A stretch of DNA of 34,892 bases from UBA1723 sp045641625. GTDB taxonomy: Bacteria; Bacteroidota; Bacteroidia; Bacteroidales; Paludibacteraceae. Numbering within the stretch: position 1 is the first letter of the stretch; each line of letters begins with the position of its first letter. Position numbers and translations under genes: made by a program. The notes beneath the pieces were generated by a model, which ran no database searches, was not told the DNA's origin, and was given only the letters and a program-made list of their open reading frames with translations. Shown in pieces: positions 6,890 through 18,800 of this stretch. Where the stretch lies: NCBI GenBank assembly GCA_045641625.1, contig JAZUHH010000060.1, positions 1 to 34,892 of the forward strand, given 5' to 3'.

Positions 6890-7670
6890 TCTTACACCCG
6901 AGATACTTGAGGAATACGAGAAGATCCAGAAGATATTGAAGGCGGGGGAGAGCATAACCAATTCCCAGAGAGCTATTGTGGAAATGGTGCAGATAGCAAG
7001 AACTCCCCACAATATCTACGACACGGCCAGCGGCAGACTGGTATGGGACAGCAGACTGGATTATCGTGAGGTAGAGAAGTGCTATAAGAAAGCCTTCAAG
7101 AACAGGATCGAGAGTTACGGCTGTGACTTCAAGGTAACTCAGGAGGTCAAGGACAACAGCGCGAGGATAATCGAGTGGTTGTTCTACCAGCAGAAGCCTT
7201 TTCTTATTCTTCAGGGAACTTTCGGCAATGGCAAGACTTCAAGTGCCAAGACTCTTATAGAGATTATCCGTGCCAACCACTTCAAAATTAACAAATGGGA
7301 GGAGGATTCCTACTATTTGGAGGTGGCTGAGTATGACGCCTGCACCCTTTTCGAGGGGTTGGCCTACAAAACGCTGGATAAGGAAAGACTGTCCAAGATA
7401 CCTGTGCTCATGATAGACGAGCTTGGAGTGGAACCAAGAAGCTACAATGACTTCGGAACAATTCTGAATCCGGTTCAGGATTTGTTGAGGGCACGCTACG
7501 ACAGAAGGCTGATAACAATTATAACGACAAATCTGTCAGGTCCGATGTTGCGCGACTATTACGGGGAGAGGGTCTTTGACAGATTAAAGGAGTTGGCAGA
7601 AAGAGTTCTGTTTGTTCAGGAGTCCTTTAGGGGAAGGGAGAACAATAGTTTTATGAAAATCGCAAAATAA
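6870..7670 (+). CDS. DnaC/DnaI-like AAA+ helicase loader
   Basis: A 266-residue AAA+ ATPase. It has a Walker A motif GTFGNGKTSS near residues 116-125, a Walker B motif VLMIDELG near 179-186, a sensor-type TTNL, and YGERVFDRL, which fits the arginine-finger region of DnaC and IstB proteins. IstB helpers sit next to a transposase; none is present here, and this gene overlaps the end of rep. It is therefore best read as a plasmid-encoded loader that brings the host DnaB helicase to the origin opened by Rep. The first 110 or so residues would contact the helicase. The ATG at 6870 overlaps rep by 20 bases; an ATG at 6879 is an alternative, and a TTG at 6867 is less likely. No separate promoter is seen, so it is probably translated from the rep transcript. 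Confidence 0.85.
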   Translation: MNTMSGNLTPEILEEYEKIQKILKAGESITNSQRAIVEMVQIARTPHNIYDTASGRLVWDSRLDYREVEKCYKKAFKNRIESYGCDFKVTQEVKDNSARIIEWLFYQQKPFLILQGTFGNGKTSSAKTLIEIIRANHFKINKWEEDSYYLEVAEYDACTLFEGLAYKTLDKERLSKIPVLMIDELGVEPRSYNDFGTILNPVQDLLRARYDRRLITIITTNLSGPMLRDYYGERVFDRLKELAERVLFVQESFRGRENNSFMKIAK

Positions 7671-7730
7671 GTATAACAAAAAGAATGATATGAAGTAAAA
7701 AGTTTGTTTGTTGATAAAGTTCCTAATGGA

Positions 7731-7748
7731 TTTGGGTTCTAACCCAAA
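7731..7748. promoter_or_regulatory. Palindromic site TTTGGGTT-CT-AACCCAAA, copy 1
   Basis: A perfect 8-bp inverted repeat around CT, 60 bases after the loader gene and upstream of the lipoprotein promoter. Seventeen of its 18 bases recur in the same orientation at 27031-27048 inside a tra gene. It could be an operator or partition site; a weak terminator for the rep operon is possible, but no clean T-run follows. Confidence 0.45.
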
Positions 7749-7811
7749 AATCTATTTGTTTTTGCGATTTGTCAGTATAATAAGTAATGTATTAAATCTA
7801 AATTTAGTAAT

Positions 7812-7843
7812 TTTGCGTTGCTTTGTCCTAATATATAATTTTC
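7812..7843 (+). promoter_or_regulatory. Promoter of the lipoprotein-adhesin operon
   Basis: TTTG (7812-7815), a 20-base spacer and TAATTTTC (7836-7843) fit the Bacteroidota promoter pattern with one mismatch in the -7 box. The ATG lies 22 bases downstream. Confidence 0.5.
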
Positions 7844-7865
7844 AGTATATCGAAAAAGTAATAGT

Positions 7866-8789
7866 ATGAAAATAATTTCTTTTGTAAGGAAAACGCTTTT
7901 GACAGTAGGGGGAATAGTCTCTTTTGTAAGTCTGGTTAGTTGCGATTCCAGGGAAGACTGGTTTGCAAAAAATGGGGAGGGAGCCACAATTGTGGTCAAG
8001 ACATCCAAGTTCCCTGGAACTCCATATCATGTTCAGCCAGAAAGTATGGAGATCTACAGATGTGACACAATCACACCTGGTGATAATAAATTGTTGGTGT
8101 ATGATGTAAAGTTGAGCGAGGTCTTGGAGTCATCTCCAGGTTGGTTATATTTAAGAAGTGAGAAACTTCATTTTGACATCTCTGGATATGGAATAAAGTC
8201 TAACAAGAGTTTATATATAACTGATATTAGCTACAATTCAGATAATGAGAGTCCAAGACTCATTACTAATGAAATTTCCGAGAACGATTTCCGTAACTTA
8301 GGGTTTGGCGGATCTACTGCATCTCTATCACAAACTTTAAGAAGTGATACTGCAGCGACTCTACTGAATAGTTCTGATATATATTTGCATTACGAGGATG
8401 TCTTTGGAAACAAGAACACTTTTCATGTAAAACTACACTTTTGGGGAGATGTACCTCCAATACCTGTTCTAGATGTAGAAAATGTTGACGGAAACCCAAT
8501 GGAAAAGACATTGAGCATGAAGGGAAGTTATGACAAGGACGGAAGCATAGTGAAATATGAATATTGCATTGATGGGAATGTAATAACTTCGTATGGAAAT
8601 GGCACTTATGATGCTGATACATATGCGAGAAGTGGTGAGGGTGCTTATGGCGGAACATATATCACGGCAACATCACTAGATGAAGTTAAACATGCCTTTC
8701 AAACAGCAGGTGAGCATACCATATATTACAGATGTATGGATAATGTAGGTGTGTGGAGTGCATGGAAGAAGAAGACTATCAACCTATAG
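7866..8789 (+). CDS. Surface lipoprotein with PKD-like domain, first paralogue
   Basis: A 307-residue lipoprotein, not identified by name. The signal peptide ends in LVSC with the lipidated Cys at 26. It is followed by DSRED, close to the basic-plus-two-acidic pattern of the Bacteroidota lipoprotein export signal, so it is probably carried to the outer surface. Residues about 40-195 have no family I can name. From about 200 a PKD/Ig-like beta domain follows: PPIPVLDVENVDG, SYDKDGSIVKYEYCIDG, GEHTIYYRCMDN. The protein is clearly paralogous to the next one (8874-9818), with the same lipobox position, domain order and closing WSxWKK. It is the first gene after a promoter at 7812-7843 and probably forms one operon with the next lipoprotein and the giant protein. 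A role in anchoring or helping the giant adhesin is inference from this order. Confidence 0.85.
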   Translation: MKIISFVRKTLLTVGGIVSFVSLVSCDSREDWFAKNGEGATIVVKTSKFPGTPYHVQPESMEIYRCDTITPGDNKLLVYDVKLSEVLESSPGWLYLRSEKLHFDISGYGIKSNKSLYITDISYNSDNESPRLITNEISENDFRNLGFGGSTASLSQTLRSDTAATLLNSSDIYLHYEDVFGNKNTFHVKLHFWGDVPPIPVLDVENVDGNPMEKTLSMKGSYDKDGSIVKYEYCIDGNVITSYGNGTYDADTYARSGEGAYGGTYITATSLDEVKHAFQTAGEHTIYYRCMDNVGVWSAWKKKTINL

Positions 8790-8847
8790 AAAGAAGATTG
8801 TTGAAGCATTATATTCAAACACACTTAGTACGCTAATTCTAATATTA

Positions 8848-8864
8848 TTTCAAATAATTTGAAA
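8848..8864. repeat. Inverted repeat TTTCAAAT-A-ATTTGAAA
   Basis: A perfect 8-bp inverted repeat with a one-base centre, 9 bases before the ATG of the second lipoprotein, in the 84-base gap between the two paralogues. It could be an internal operator or affect translation. It has no T-run and is too tight for a terminator. Confidence 0.4.
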
Positions 8865-8873
8865 AGTAAAAAT

Positions 8874-9818
8874 ATGAATCTAAACATGTTTGTTAAAAAG
8901 GCGCTTTTAGTAACAGGAATAGTTGCGTCTTTTGTAAGTTTATCTAGTTGCGATTCTAAAGAAGACAGGTTCGCAAAAGAGGAAACTACATTTGTTATTA
9001 AATCACATAAGTATCAGTGGATTCCTGGCAGTGAAATTCCTTCTGAGAATAATATGTATGATTTCAGAACCGATACATTCAAAGCCAAGTCAAATCAAGT
9101 TTTGGAGTATAATGTATATCTGTCGAAGTCATTATATGTTCGTTTCCCAGATGGCACTCCTTTTGACTGTAGATACAGTGAGTGTATTCGATTCGACTTT
9201 TATGGATTAGGCAGCAAATCTTCAAACAAACTTATGATTGAAGATTTTAGTTACAGTTCAACATATAAATACCCTGAGTTACTTTCCCATGATTATGATA
9301 GAAGCAATAAGGGAGTATTTTGTTTTGCAGGGCATAATGAATATAGCTATCAGGATTTTGTTAGTGATACATCCGCTGCTCTAGTAAACAGTGCTGATTT
9401 ATATGTTAAGTTAGTAGATGATTATGGAAATACAAGCACATGTTGCATAAAAGTAAATTTTATAGGCAATATTCCGCCAATTCCTGTTTTGAAAATAGAA
9501 GATATTGAAGGAAAGCCAATGGGAAAAAAGCTGGATCTCGGTAACAGTTATGATAAAGATGGCAGAATTATGAAATATGAGTTTTGCATAGATGGAAATG
9601 TGGTGGATTCTTACAAATATGGAACATTTGAGACTCTACAGGTAGCTAGTAGTGGCAAAGGAGCAAATGGAGGAACTTACATTACAGCGACAGATATGAG
9701 TACGTTGAGTCATACTTTCACAGAAGCAGGAGACCACACTATCTATTATCGCTGTATGGATGATAAAGAAACATGGAGTGTTTGGAAGAAAGAAATTGTA
9801 ACAGTTAATAATAAATGA
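8874..9818 (+). CDS. Surface lipoprotein with PKD-like domain, second paralogue
   Basis: A 314-residue lipoprotein. The ATG at 8874 is preferred over an upstream TTG (8859) because it puts the lipobox Cys at 26, exactly as in the first paralogue, and the two genes share a GAAAAGTAA leader. The signal peptide ends LSSC, followed by DSKED, which fits the K-(D/E)2 surface export signal. A middle region of unknown fold is followed by a PKD-like domain (PPIPVLKIEDIEG, SYDKDGRIMKYEFCIDG, GDHTIYYRCMDD). The protein is alignable with the first paralogue over its length, but the DNA is much more AT-rich (17 of 60 G+C at 9241-9300, against 24 of 60 at 8101-8160 in the first). The copies therefore have different histories or have been exchanged. 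Its TGA overlaps the ATG of the giant gene, so the two are translationally coupled. Confidence 0.85.
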   Translation: MNLNMFVKKALLVTGIVASFVSLSSCDSKEDRFAKEETTFVIKSHKYQWIPGSEIPSENNMYDFRTDTFKAKSNQVLEYNVYLSKSLYVRFPDGTPFDCRYSECIRFDFYGLGSKSSNKLMIEDFSYSSTYKYPELLSHDYDRSNKGVFCFAGHNEYSYQDFVSDTSAALVNSADLYVKLVDDYGNTSTCCIKVNFIGNIPPIPVLKIEDIEGKPMGKKLDLGNSYDKDGRIMKYEFCIDGNVVDSYKYGTFETLQVASSGKGANGGTYITATDMSTLSHTFTEAGDHTIYYRCMDDKETWSVWKKEIVTVNNK

Positions 9819-12800
9819 TCATGAGATTAAATATTATATTGCTTTTGTCTTTTTTATTTTCAGCTATTTCTTCTAATGCTATAGATCTTGCCAGTGCAGA
9901 TAATTGCTATGTCAATTGGGCTAAGGGAAAGGTTATATTTCCTTCTTCGCAAAAATGTATAGAAACATTGGTTTATCCATCTTACATGACAGATAATGAA
10001 GGAGTAATATTTTCAAGAGACAAGCTAGAAATATATGCGCAGAGAAAAGATACTAAGACTTATCTTTTAGGATGCGAAATGCAAGAAGAGTTATTTGTTA
10101 CAGTACTTGCAAATGGTGTTTCTTATGGTCCTTATAAGATTAAATCAATTGAGGGTAGTCAAGATTGTCCTGCGTATCAATTTATGAAGTCTTATACTTT
10201 TGAATTTCCCGATCACGTATATTCTATTTCGAGTACAGATATAAATAAAGTATTAAGTATTGATGAGGGTTCTGTTACTTTGTTAAATAATTTGAGTTCT
10301 GAAGTTTCTATAACTTTTCAAGCGGCTACATATATAAAGGTTAAGAGAGGCGAATCGAATAGTAAAAATAGAGATGACAAGACTTTTGTTGTGAAGCATC
10401 CTGCACAAACAATAAAGTATTACAATTGTTTGCCAGGAACTATAACTGCATATAGGGACTATACACCTAAAATGCCGGATTCTAATAATAAATATGCTTT
10501 ATATCCCAAGGGTGATGCAAATTCATTAATGGCAATAAAAATTGTTAATGAAGAATCACCAGAGCAGTATTCTACCTATAATCAAACTTTAAAGTACAGT
10601 ATCAAAAATAATACTAAAGAAATTGGTAAATATGAAATACAGACTACTAACATGAAAGCAGCAGAAGATGCTAATCAAGTAGTAGGTTTTATGTATTCCG
10701 ATATTAACGAGTATTTAAACGTAGGTGAAGTTTTCAATGTAGATAGACAAATTGCTTTAAAAGGAGTAAATAGTTTTGTATGCAAAACTTCTACTCTTTC
10801 TTTTGAGGTCGTTCCCGAAGCGTTTTTTGAAAATGTAAATTACGAAAAACGTACTGTATGTGGGTCTAATATTCCTATAGAGTTCAATTCGAGCTTCTCT
10901 GATTATAAGAATGAGAAAGAATGGTTTTACTTGTTTGGAGAAAAATTGAAATTTAAAAACAGTTCAGATGTAGAAGTAAATCTGTCTTCGGAAATAGAGA
11001 AAATATATGGCATTAAATACCATTGGGAATATAAAACTAATAATTCTATATGGAAAGAGCTACCAGTATATGATGGCAATAATACTATGTTGTCAGAAAT
11101 CCAATATAATTGTGAAGAAGGGTTTAAGAATCTACCAGCGCAAGATTTGGTAGTTCCTAACTCTTTGTTTAAAGATGGAGAAACATATAGTTTTCGCCAG
11201 GTAGCCACTCTTGAAGGTTTTGGAAAAAGGCAAATTGTTTCAAACAATTCTATAGAAGTAAAGTCGTTTGGTATTTTAAATAAGAATAATTTTGTTATTT
11301 CTCCTCTAGGATACAAATGTGCAGACGGAGAGTTAAATGAGGTCACTCTGGATGTAAAGTATCAGGCTTCCGACAACGCTATTTTCAAGAAGATAGACAG
11401 TAGTAGCTTGTTCCGTTATGATTATTCTTTCAGTGCAGCAGAAAACACAATAAAGGGTACAGATTTGACTCAGACTTTCAATGTGTCATCCACTACAGCA
11501 AAAGAACTGAAGGCAGAAATCATAGTCTCTGATGGATGTAACACATCTGTTAATTTGTCAGAGAGACTAGTTTTTGAAAGTCAGCCTGAACTTAATCCAA
11601 GTGATATTACATGTACTAATGCTGATATTTCATATGACTCAGACAACAATATCGTATATGTCAGCATTCCTGAAGGCATGGTTGGAAAACTGAATGTAAC
11701 ACGTTCACTTGACGAAGGCAGCAAGTATCTATACAGCACAAATGACAAGGAATATTCAGAACTTAATCTCAGAGGTCTGGAATTCTCATTGAGAGCAGAG
11801 AGTCAAAAGAAATTCTTCTTCAAGAAGAAAAGTAACAGTGGAGCTCTTTGCGAAAGCAATGTTGTGGAAATAAATGTGGTAAAGATTGGTTCAATCAAGA
11901 ACAACGAGTTCCATAATAGCCTTATGTATGTATGTTATGGCTCAAAAAATCCGAAGATTACAGCTACAGAGCCTGTAGGTGGATTCCAAAATGGTGAGTA
12001 CACCTATGAGTGGAAGTATAGTACTGATAATGTCACCTATTCTAGCATGTTGGATGCCAGCAGCAGGAAAATTACTGGAGCTTCCTTGGAGGAGGGTCAA
12101 TGGGATCTTCCGATAGCGAAGAAGTATTTCATAAAAAGGGTAGTGACAAGCAAGAGTGGAAAGGGAACTATTAATGATGAGGATGCATGTCCATATATGA
12201 CATTAGTTCCATATTCTGAACCTACACTTACAATTTCTTCTACATCTGCCGATGGTTATGTCTGCTATGGAGAGGAGGTTGAACTGTCAATGTCATTGGA
12301 TTCAGAGTTCAGATCTCAATTAGAGCTGTCGGAGAGCCAGAATAATGTAGTTCCTCAAATGTTTGGTTACGCCTATAAAAAAGGAATAGAATACAAAACT
12401 ATAGGGGACGAGCACAAGGACGCAAGAACTTTGCCGCTTACAATTACGCAGGACAGTACAATATATGCCGTGTACAGGTTCTGTAATAAAGAGGTCATAA
12501 GTAAACCTTTGAACCTGAAGAGTGGAGAGAACCTGACACCAAAAATGGATGAAGGTCTATGTAGAGTGAGGGGAAAGGAGATGACAGTCAGTGTGAAGAA
12601 CAGTGACAAGTCGAGAAGCTATACCATTACCCAGGATAAGAAGGAGAAGGGAGATATAACAGCCAGTTTGTCTGTACCTGTATCGGGTGATGTTATATAT
12701 GAGGTAACAGTAGGTGATGACAAGTGTGTCAAGACCTTTGAACAGAAGGTTTCGGAATCGCAGTTGTCGGATGCCTTTGAATTGACGGAGCTTGCAGTGG

Positions 12801-15800
12801 ATGGTCTGCCTGTCAAGGAGGTTCTGCTATGTGCAGGAACAGAGCATTCCGTAGGAAACATAAGTGGAATATCGCACAAGAAGGCCACATCATATTCGTG
12901 GGCGGTAAACGGTTTGTCCGTTCCATCTTGTACTACAGCTGTGTTGAACTATACATTTCCTGACACTGGGGAGGAATATAAGGTAGTAAGAACAGCCTAT
13001 GAGGTGGCAGGAGGCAAAACCTGTCAGTCCATTACGGAATCCATAGATTTGAATACATATTCTAACATAAGTGGAGCAGTTCTTGTTGTAGGCAAAAGCA
13101 CAGTCTGTGAGGACGAACCTTTGGTTGTTTCCATATCAGGTGCTAAGGGTGGTAGCAACAGTTCCTACTCGTATATTGTATATGACGGAGAGGAGGTTAT
13201 ATCTCAGGGTACTGCAAAGGTTAATGCAGTATATGAGGGTACAAAATTGCTATCAACTTCGGGAAGCCACACTATTTCCGCTATAGTTTCTGACAATTCA
13301 GAATGTAGCGTAAGTAGCAAATACAGCTATGAAACAGCTTCGGTAAAGGTTAGTCAGGCAGAGTCTGCGGCATTTACTTTGACAGCGGAACCTTCTATAG
13401 TTGAAATAGAGGCAGGAGAGGTAAAGGCAATATCTTTGACTCCTATAGCAGAGAATGGTGATAAAGTTACAGAGGACCTGTTCTCGTATTCGTTTTCAAT
13501 CCCTGGCGGTTCAATGGAAAGTGAAAAGCCTTCGAAGGGTGCTATTTCATTAGATGTAAAGAGCAATTATTTCACAAACGACTACCTTACAATAAATGTA
13601 AGCAGAACTGTAGGTGGTACAGGATGCCAGGCGGAGAACAGCATCTCGGTTTTCAAGTCGTCAGGATTTGGAGATAAAACTCTTAGTCTTTTGAACAGTA
13701 CTATAACTCCGCTAGCGGATAAGTTGGAGGTTTGTGAGGGTAGTAAGGTGGAACTTTCCGTTGCTGAACTCCCTGCCTATAACAAGAAGCAGCTAACACC
13801 AAGTGATGTGACTTATGCATGGTATCGTAATGGTAGCCTTATAGGTAAGACAGAAATATATACAGCCACTGTGTCTGCAGGTGAGACAGCTACATATTTG
13901 TGTAAGGTAAGTTATGTTTACGATGCGGCACAGCCGGCAGCATACATATTCAGTAATGAGTTCAAACTAGTAGGGAAGAAGGGTATCAACCTTGGAAATC
14001 TGTACTTGCTTTCAAACAAGTCAAAATCAACTTCTCTTTGCGTTGGAGGAGCTGGCGAGATAACTTTGGATGTGGAGGCAAATCTTGAAGAAGGGGAGTC
14101 TTTGGTTTGGGAAGAGAGTGTTGACGGAAAGACTTGGGGAGAAATCTCGGACCCTACTGCCACAAAAGTAGGAACAAGATTGGGCTTGTCAGGGTCTCAT
14201 TATACTTCTTCAAATGCTTCCGTGTATTACTTTAGGGTAACAGGAATTTCTGCATGCGGAACAAGGTCTCTTGGTAAGAATATTTTCACATTGAATATAG
14301 AGTCGTTACCGGAAGCTCCTGTTGTAGCCTTGAGAAGTGGAAATGTCGTAAATGGAACTGTGAACGAGCTGTCGTTTTCTCCTAAAAACAGTTATGCAGG
14401 ATACAGCTACGAATGGGGATCTGTGGAAAACGATTTGGATGTTCAGACTTTTGGTTCCACTTATGCAAATGTGAAGGGCAAGTTCTCTATTGGAGAGAAT
14501 ACCGTATATGTTCGTAAAGTCTCGACTACAGAAGGCAAGTGTGCAAGCGCTGTAGTCTCATATCCGTTCAACTTGTATAAGGAGATAACTATTGGAAACA
14601 TAGTTGACATGTCAGGAAATGATGCTGTCAGATGTCCGTCCGAGGAAAAGGTAATACTAGCGGTTACTCAAGAGGGAGGTACAGGAGAATTTGAAACAAG
14701 CTGGCAGTACAAAGTTGAAGGAGGAGAATGGATTTCAATAATTGAGGGCCTTACTCCGTTTGATGTGGAATTTGGAGATGAAGTCTTGTTCGGCAAGCGT
14801 ATTAGTGCCATGACATTGTCAGGTCTAAAAGGAACAACTGCCTTTAGAGTCCTTGTATCTAGTACTGGAAACTATACAGGTGACAGTAAGATGTCAAATG
14901 AGTATATCGTTAAGTACTATGAACCATTCAGGGATAAGGCCAATGGAATAGATGCGTCTGAAATTGCCCAGTGTTATGGAATGAGAATGGATGCGATAGA
15001 GGGTTATCTTCCGGAGGGAGGAAAGGTAGATGCTGATTACGACTATCAATGGTACAGGACAACGACACCGCAGGAAGAGGAATCTTGGGTTGCCATACCT
15101 GACGCTACACTTCAGAACTATAACGGAAGGGACACTTTGTTTGCAACAACTTATTACAGGAGAATTGTTACAGACGGATGTGGAGATAAAGCAATAAGCA
15201 GAAATAAGAGAGTTGAGGTAAAGGAACCAGTCTTTATCGCTCCTAGTGATGTCAACTACACTGCTGTAGTGACAAGTGGTAATTCTGCTATGATGGTAGG
15301 TGTGCCAGGCAGTGAGTTTGACGACACAGAATATGTGTGGTATGATTCCAAGTGGATGTCTCTTGATACTACATTAGTGAGAAAGACTTATTCTACATCT
15401 CCGTTGAGTACGGTAGAGGATTCCAAGCTCTTCACGTTCTATGCCAAGAAGCTCAAGGATGAATGTCTAAGTTTCAATAGTGATACCCTATATATTACTG
15501 CAAGTAACAATACAAGCGGTAGTATATATATAAACGGAACTACGGAAGCCAATGAAGGCAAGTTTTGGATATGTTCCAATTCCAGGGACTTTGAGATTCT
15601 TTCAGAAAAGAATCCGCTTAATGCCTTTACTTACAGATGGCAGTATAGGGTTACAACCTATGCCCTTACATCCGATAACGAGGAAAAGGTACAGACTGGA
15701 AATTGGTCTCCGGTTCCAGGAGAGACAAAACTCTATGCAGAAGGTGTGGATTTGAAGCTTGATACCTGCAACTTGGACAAGAGTGTTCTTGTCAATACTA

Positions 15801-18800
15801 CGGGAAGAAGAAAATATGTAGAGTTTAGAAGAACCGCATATTTCAAAGTTGGAGACGAGGAACAGTCCTTGGAGAGCAATATAGTGACAGTCAATATCCT
15901 TCCTACAATGGAATCAGTACCATTTGATGTGGCCGGAACAATAAGCAGCAAAAAGACTACATATTGTAAGGGCGAGGAAGGAGAAAGAGTAGAGGGAGTT
16001 GCGGATTTCGATGTTCTTGAAGTTTGGACAAACCAAAACAAGTATTTCGGACCAGGACTATACGATTCTAACTATAACGGAGGCTTTTATTCTTGGTTCG
16101 AGTATAGTGTTGATGGTAAGAATTATGACACGCTTAGTGTAATATCTTCTGCGGAAGAGAATGACTATGCAAAATACTTCCTTCCAGGAGAAGGTCTTGA
16201 GAGCATAATGAACAGGACATATCATGTCAGACGTGCTGTTAGCGATGGATGTACCAGCGCATATTCAAACAATCTTTCGCTGACTGTTATAGACAAGGTA
16301 GGAAAGGCTAGCGACATAAGGATGTTCGGCTTGGAGTCGGGCAAGACAGATGCCATGGACAGATTCTACAAGGGATACGAGTTTGGCGACAGTATTGTCA
16401 TATATGACGAAAGTCTGACTCAGGTTTACGACTATATGTGGAGTATGGACAGCTTGTTTACAAAGACACTGGAAACAAGCAAGCGAGTTGCAGGACTGCA
16501 TGTAGGGGAGAATGAGGCTGTCTCTTTGATGAGCGATCCGCATATCTATATGAGAAGAAATGAACCGGACAACGAGTGCTGGTCTTCATATCTGCAGATA
16601 CCGATAGCTATAGGTACGGAAAGTAACGGAGGAACAATCTCTGGAGACCAAAAGATATGCAGAGGTGCAGAGTTCTCGAATATCAGAAATATCTTGTCCG
16701 CATCAGGAGATTGGATTGCCCCTACATATTCGGAAATGAAATGGAATTACAGTTGGCAGTGGTCAAAAGACAGTCTGACATGGGCAAATGTGGATGATGC
16801 AAATGACATAATGCTCGATGCAGAGCTTGTAAACAAATATGTAAATCCGTTGAACTTGGCTGTTGGAACTACAACATATTTCAGAAGGGTAGCTACAAAT
16901 GACAGTGCAAGGGTGAGGGTTTCTAATGTTGCGAAGCTATCATACTATGACGAGTTCGTTCCAGGTGAACTTACTGATGACAGTAACGGAAAGATTGGAT
17001 ATTGTTCTGATGAAAAGCTTCCTGTCATAACAACAACACTGCCTAGAGGAGGAAGAACTCTGGATTATGGAGTCGGCTATACATGGAAGTTAAGCATAGA
17101 CAGAGGAGAGTATTTTACAATTCCTTTGTTCAAAGACACTTTCTTGATTCTTTCAGTTGTAGATACACTAAAGGCATTAGATCTAAGAAATAATGTAACC
17201 ATAAGTGTAATGTGTGAATATAGTGATGGAGATGACGGTTGCGGAATTGTGAAAAGCGAGTGTTTGAACTATATACTTTATAGAGATAATAAGATGCCGA
17301 ACATTTATCAGGACAATGATAGTTGTAATGCTTCAGTAGTAACTATCAAGGTAGTTCCTGAGAAAATTGAGAAGACATATTTATTTGGTGCATTCGTACA
17401 AACTGATACAGGTGATTCGCTGACATGGTCAAGTTTGGTTGATGAAATAACTATCAAGCGTGTCAATACAATGATAGTTGACGAATATGGAGTTATGTCT
17501 ATAGATTCAGAGACTGGATGTAGAAGTGAGTACAATTACTTCAATGTAGATAGTCTTCCGGAATTAAGTCAAAAGCCACTGTCTGCACCTTCTGCAGTCT
17601 GCTATGGGGAGGATTTCACCGTTGAAGGAGGCTCAATAGAAGGTGGAAACGGAAAGAAGACTTATACATGGCAGTATTCCTACGACAATGAGGAGTGGAA
17701 TGTCCTTTCCAATCGTACAGATGGGGATCTAGAGGTTTTGAATCCTAATATGGACATATACTATAGGAGAATTGTTTCTGACATGTGCGATACAGATACT
17801 TCAAATGCTGTATTCATTAAAGTAAGAAAGAAGGTTGACGTTACAAAAGATGTCCTAATTTTCAATGATTTCAAATGTAAAAATAGGATGTTCAATATAC
17901 TTACTGCTGATAGTGTTAAGTTTACGGACACAGACTATTACCTTATTTGGAATTCAGCAACAGGCGAAGAGACTGATACAAAGAGCATGGGCAGTTTAAC
18001 AGTTCCTGGATTCTCTGGTGATTCTTTGGAAATGAGTTTGACTCATATAGTAGTTGATACTGCAGGCATGATGTGTAAGAGCAATCCACTTACAGTATTT
18101 GCCCACAATGCTGTTGCCATAGACCATGCTAGCAATGTCATCAGCTGTGATAATACTAATCCTTGCAATGGCCGCTATGTAGAGATTGAGGGAGAGAGCC
18201 AGAGAGGTGTATATTCCGAAAAGATTAGCTACAAGTGGTTTGTAAGCAATGACAAGCAATATTGGTCAGAGCAGCTGCTAAAGACAAGTAAGGACATGTC
18301 GCTCGAGGCTAAGGACACGATGTATATTATGCGAACAGCCAACAATGGTTGCATGAGCGATTCAAGTAATGTAGTAACCATAGTTGGTGCCAAGGTGGAG
18401 GATTATGACTATGTAGAGAACTTGTCGTTGTCTGTTGTCAGCAATATGCAGGATTCTTCGGTAACAATGAGTTTGGATGGAGGCAAGAGCTTTGCAAGCA
18501 ACTATTATTTTGAGGGAGATGGTATTCTTCCGTCAATTTCGACAAATTCTACAGTTCTGCCTTATTCTGCTGAAACTTATAAGGATAGTATCTTGGTTCT
18601 TGTTGCCTATGCAGATCATTGCGTAAGTTCATATAGAATGAATCCATTGCGAGGGGGAGTAATCAGTTTTGATGGTGACTCTGTCTTGTGTGGAGGAGGA
18701 GACATACCATCCATTGTTTCTACAAATATGGAGGGCGGTCATGGAGACTATACATATCAGTGGCAGTATAAGAACAGTTCTATTCCAGACTTTGTTGACA

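Noticed and set aside
6870..7670. IstB transposition helper
   Set aside because: No transposase or inverted-repeat ends are present, and the gene overlaps rep, so a helicase loader is the better reading.
8859..8876. TTG start for the second lipoprotein
   Set aside because: The ATG at 8874 puts the lipobox Cys at 26, as in the paralogue, and leaves a leader shared with the first gene.
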